From: Streptomyces sp. DG1A-41
GTDB lineage: Bacteria; Actinomycetota; Actinomycetes; Streptomycetales; Streptomycetaceae
NCBI RefSeq assembly: GCF_037055355.1
Contig: NZ_CP146350.1
Location: 5,789,001 to 5,853,000, forward strand
DNA: 64,000 bases
Reading direction: 5' to 3'
The notes beneath the pieces were generated by a model. It saw only the letters and a list, made by a program, of their open reading frames with translations. It did not search any database and was not told the origin of the DNA. Below, in pieces: positions 61,603-64,000 of the stretch. Numbering within the stretch: the first letter of the stretch is position 1; every line of letters starts with the position of its first letter. A program made the position numbers and the translations under genes.

Positions 61603-62484
61603 TTGACTGACCAGTTGCGACTGATGGCCGTTCATGCCCACCCCGACGACGAGTCGAGCAAGGGCGCGGCGACCATGGCCAAGTACGTGTCCGAGGGGGT
61701 GGACGTGCTGGTCGTGACCTGCACGGGCGGGGAACGCGGTTCCATCCTCAATCCGAAGCTTCAGGGTGACAAGTACGTCGAGGAGCACATCCACGAGGTA
61801 CGCAAGAAGGAGATGGACGAGGCCCGGGAGATCCTGGGCGTCAAGCAGGAGTGGCTCGGCTTCGTCGACTCGGGCCTGCCCGAGGGGGACCCGCTGCCGC
61901 CGCTGCCGGAGGGCTGCTTCGCCCTGGAGGACGTCGACCACGCGGCCGGTGAGCTGGTGCGGAAGATCCGCGCCTTCCGTCCCCAGGTGATCACCACCTA
62001 CGACGAGAACGGCGGCTACCCGCACCCCGACCACATCATGACCCACAAGATCTCGATGGTGGCGTTCGAGGGGGCGGCGGACACCGAGAAGTACCCGGAA
62101 GCCGAGTACGGCCCGGCGTACCAGCCGCAGAAGCTCTACTACAACCAGGGCTTCAACCGCCCCCGCACCGAGGCGCTGCACCAGGCGATGCTCGACCGCG
62201 GCCTGGAGTCGCCCTACGGGGACTGGCTCAAGCGCTGGGAGGAGTTCGGGATGAAGCAGCGCACGCTCACCACGCACATCCCCTGCGCCGACTTCTTCGA
62301 GATCCGTGACAAGGCGCTGATCGCGCACGCCACGCAGATCGACCCGGACGGCGGCTGGTTCAAGGTGCCGATGGAGATCCAGAAGGAGGTCTGGCCGACG
62401 GAGGAGTACGAGCTGGCGAAGTCCCTCGTCGATACCTCCCTCCCCGAGGACGACCTCTTCGCGGGCGTCCGCGACAATGCCTGA
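61603..62484 (+). CDS. mca: Mycothiol S-conjugate amidase Mca
   Basis: Cleaves mycothiol conjugates of toxins to a mercapturic acid, which is exported, and GlcN-inositol, which is recycled. A 293-residue zinc enzyme of the LmbE/MshB family. The metal motif is AHPDDESSKGAATMAKY, where the Lys after SS distinguishes Mca from MshB. Other motifs are TCTGGERGSILNP, and GGYPHPDHIMTH with the third metal ligand. It starts at TTG 61603 with GAGGA upstream. Possession of mycothiol is typical of actinobacteria. Confidence 0.92.
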   Translation: MTDQLRLMAVHAHPDDESSKGAATMAKYVSEGVDVLVVTCTGGERGSILNPKLQGDKYVEEHIHEVRKKEMDEAREILGVKQEWLGFVDSGLPEGDPLPPLPEGCFALEDVDHAAGELVRKIRAFRPQVITTYDENGGYPHPDHIMTHKISMVAFEGAADTEKYPEAEYGPAYQPQKLYYNQGFNRPRTEALHQAMLDRGLESPYGDWLKRWEEFGMKQRTLTTHIPCADFFEIRDKALIAHATQIDPDGGWFKVPMEIQKEVWPTEEYELAKSLVDTSLPEDDLFAGVRDNA

Positions 62485-62743
62485 CATGAGCGCAAGCGCA
62501 AGCCTGGCAATGACGCACCTCGTCTCCTTCGCCAAGGAGGTCGACGAGGACAAGGTCACCCCCGGCGTCCTCGGCTTCATCGTCTTCGCGGCGATGGCCC
62601 TGGCGGTGTGGGCCCTGATGAAGTCCATGACCCGGCACATGAACAGGGTCGACTTCGCCCAGGCCCCGGACCCCGAGGCCGAGCCGGCCGAGCCGGAGTC
62701 CGCGGACGCCGAGCCCTCCGGTCAGGGCAAGAAGCAAGGCTGA
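62477..62743 (+). CDS. Small conserved membrane protein downstream of mca
   Basis: An 88-residue protein with one transmembrane helix (TPGVLGFIVFAAMALAVWALMKSM, about 28-51) preceded by AMTHLVSFAKEVDEDKV and followed by a Pro/Glu/Ala-rich acidic tail. Its ATG overlaps the mca stop by 8 bases; ATG 62486 just after the stop is an alternative. It is co-transcribed with mca and is a conserved neighbour in streptomycetes by recall. Function unknown. Confidence 0.82.
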   Translation: MPDMSASASLAMTHLVSFAKEVDEDKVTPGVLGFIVFAAMALAVWALMKSMTRHMNRVDFAQAPDPEAEPAEPESADAEPSGQGKKQG

Positions 62744-62824
62744 CGCTCCTCCCCCCACCAGGGGCGGCACCCGTCGGTGGCCGTATCGCCGCCGACGGGT
62801 GTCCGCGTACCTCGAGACCCGGGC

Positions 62825-64000
62825 CTACGCCTTCGCCTCCACGGCCACGCCCATCACCTCGCGCGCATGCCGGTTCGGCACCATGCCCAGCCGCCAGGCC
62901 TGCCAGCCCGCCTCCAGGGTCACGCCGCGTTCCAGCAGCAAGGCGTACGCGTCGAGGTAGTCGTCCAGCTTCTGGTCGCGCAGCGGATGGCTCGCGCGGG
63001 ACAGCTCGGCCAGTTCCTCCTGGGCCACGGCCGTACCGACCTCCACACCGCCCGGGGCGGCGTACGGCAGGAGCGTGCAGCGCAGGAAGCGGGCCCAGTC
63101 CTCGCCCCGGCGGTCGCCGTACGACGTGAAGAGGGCCGCCGCCTCGTCGCACAGTGCCAGGGCCTGCTGGGTGCGGGCGTTGCCCGCGTCCACGACCGCC
63201 AGTTCCAGGCAGGTCCACGCCTCGCCGTGGGCGACGCCGATGCGCTGGAAGTCGGCTCGGGCGTCCACGAGGAGCTGACGGGCGAAACCGGAGTTCCGCA
63301 GGGAGCCCGTCTGCGCGGCGCGCTGGTCGCGGGTGACGCGCGCCGAGTGGTGGCGGGCGCAGGCCAGGCCGTAGACGTCCCGCATGCGGGAGAACATCGT
63401 GCGGGAGCGTTCCAGTTCGCGGACCGCCTGGTCCAGGTTGCCCGTCTCCTCCAGGGCCTGGCCGAGGTAGTACAGCGTCCACGCCTCGCCGCGCGCGTCC
63501 TCGTTCTCGCGGTGCCGGGCGGCGGCCCCGCGCAGGTCCTCCACGGCCGGGGACGCATCACCGGCGACCAGCCGGGCGCGGGCCAGCTGGGTCAGGGCCC
63601 AGGCCTCGCCGCGGGCGTCGCGGGTGCGGCCGTACAGCTCCAGGGCCGCGCGCAGCTCGGACTCGGCGCGCGGGACGTCGCCCATGCGCAGGCCCAGCTG
63701 GCCGAGCTGGAAGTGGGCCCACGCCTGGCCGTGCACGGACTCGCCGGCGCGGTGCAGCACCAGCGACTCGGTGAGCAGCTCCAGCGCCTCGGCCAGCCGG
63801 GCGCGGTCCCGCTCCACCGCCGCCAGGGCGTGCATCGTCCACGCCCGGTCCGTCGCCAGCTCGGGGAGGACTGGAGGGCCAGGGCCTCGCGGAGCTTCGC
63901 CGACGCCTCCGTCAGATTGCCCTGGTGGTGCAGGGTGATGCCGAGGGAGCACAGGGCGCGAGCGGCACCCGCGTCGTGATGGGCCTCCCGGTAGAGGTCG
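62825..64000 (-). CDS. Tetratricopeptide-repeat protein, C-terminal part, runs off the right edge; one-base deletion
   Basis: The visible C-terminal part (about 390 residues) is a chain of TPR units: EALELLTESLVLHRAGESVHGQAWAHFQLGQLGLRMGD, AESELRAALELYGRTRDARGEAWALTQLARARLVAGD, VEDLRGAAARHRENEDARGEAWTLYYLGQALEETGN. The unit near the window edge (LYREAHHDAGAARALCSLGITLHHQGNLTEASAKLREALALQSSP) is in another frame. One base is missing in the G run 63863-63866, after which PELATDRAWTMHALA continues. The 5' part lies outside. Such repeats are common behind regulatory or NB-ARC domains in Streptomyces; which one is not visible. Confidence 0.75.
   Translation of the reverse strand, partial: RPLPGGPSRRGCRSRPVLPRHHPAPPGQSDGGVGEAPRGPGPPVLPELATDRAWTMHALAAVERDRARLAEALELLTESLVLHRAGESVHGQAWAHFQLGQLGLRMGDVPRAESELRAALELYGRTRDARGEAWALTQLARARLVAGDASPAVEDLRGAAARHRENEDARGEAWTLYYLGQALEETGNLDQAVRELERSRTMFSRMRDVYGLACARHHSARVTRDQRAAQTGSLRNSGFARQLLVDARADFQRIGVAHGEAWTCLELAVVDAGNARTQQALALCDEAAALFTSYGDRRGEDWARFLRCTLLPYAAPGGVEVGTAVAQEELAELSRASHPLRDQKLDDYLDAYALLLERGVTLEAGWQAWRLGMVPNRHAREVMGVAVEAKA

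Noticed and set aside
1..64000. tRNA, rRNA genes, prophage or a biosynthetic gene cluster
   Set aside because: I saw no rRNA or convincing tRNA cloverleaf, no phage structural or integrase genes and no PKS, NRPS or terpene enzymes. The window is mainly core-type chromosome.

Overview
The window is chromosomal DNA of a Streptomyces species. It is very GC-rich with strong G/C bias at third codon positions, uses GTG and TTG starts often, and carries Streptomyces-type genes (AfsQ1/AfsQ2/SigQ, an LAXTG surface protein, mycothiol amidase Mca, MmpB, split acyl-CoA carboxylase subunits). The gene order matches what I remember of the S. coelicolor chromosome around SCO4901-SCO4969; that comparison is recall, not a search.

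Layout: 0.01-3.5 kb holds a LysR regulator, an alpha/beta-hydrolase fold protein lacking its nucleophile, adenosine deaminase and a small secreted protein. 3.6-8.6 kb holds a PspC protein, a VanZ protein and the afsQ lipoprotein-afsQ2-afsQ1 operon, divergent from sigQ across an AfsQ1-type box. 8.6-12.5 kb holds a P-loop kinase and a TetR-controlled efflux/flavin reductase pair. 12.5-19.8 kb holds nucleoside-catabolism genes (two aldehyde dehydrogenases, deoC, a phosphosugar mutase, purine nucleoside phosphorylase). 19.9-23 kb holds a GGCT-like protein, an LpdA-like flavoprotein and a DeoR regulator. 23.4-29.6 kb is a propionyl/acyl-CoA carboxylase block (alpha subunit, Maf, mmpB, epsilon, beta, biotin ligase). 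29.9-41.7 kb holds an adenylate cyclase, a crotonase, a GAF-GGDEF protein, histidine ammonia-lyase, an LAXTG protein, an L,D-transpeptidase and a large subtilisin. 41.8-48.8 kb holds an XRE regulator with an alcohol dehydrogenase, VOC and DUF proteins and an AI-2E-family permease. 48.9-51.1 kb is a small accessory patch with an IS701-type transposase remnant and an orphan LacI regulator. 51.3-64 kb holds MsrA, a minisatellite-like spacer, cystathionine gamma-synthase, a sigma-like regulator, MarR, threonine dehydratase, an ABC exporter, GreA, Mca and a TPR protein cut by the right edge.

The most coherent unrecognised signal is a perfect 12-bp palindrome, CTACGCGCGTAG, found three times, each time 16-25 bases before the start of a nucleoside-degradation gene: adenosine deaminase, deoC and purine nucleoside phosphorylase. 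Together with the phosphosugar mutase (probably working as a phosphopentomutase) and the aldehyde dehydrogenases that could remove the acetaldehyde made by DeoC, this looks like one purine (deoxy)nucleoside catabolic regulon.

Four genes are broken by single-base length changes, three of them in or next to homopolymer runs (carboxylase alpha subunit, XRE regulator, hypothetical near 31.5 kb, TPR protein). This suggests sequence errors rather than four real pseudogenes. The NmrA-like gene at 44.6-45.4 kb is more heavily damaged. A dispersed 3'-end repeat occurs four times, always in the sense orientation downstream of a gene.
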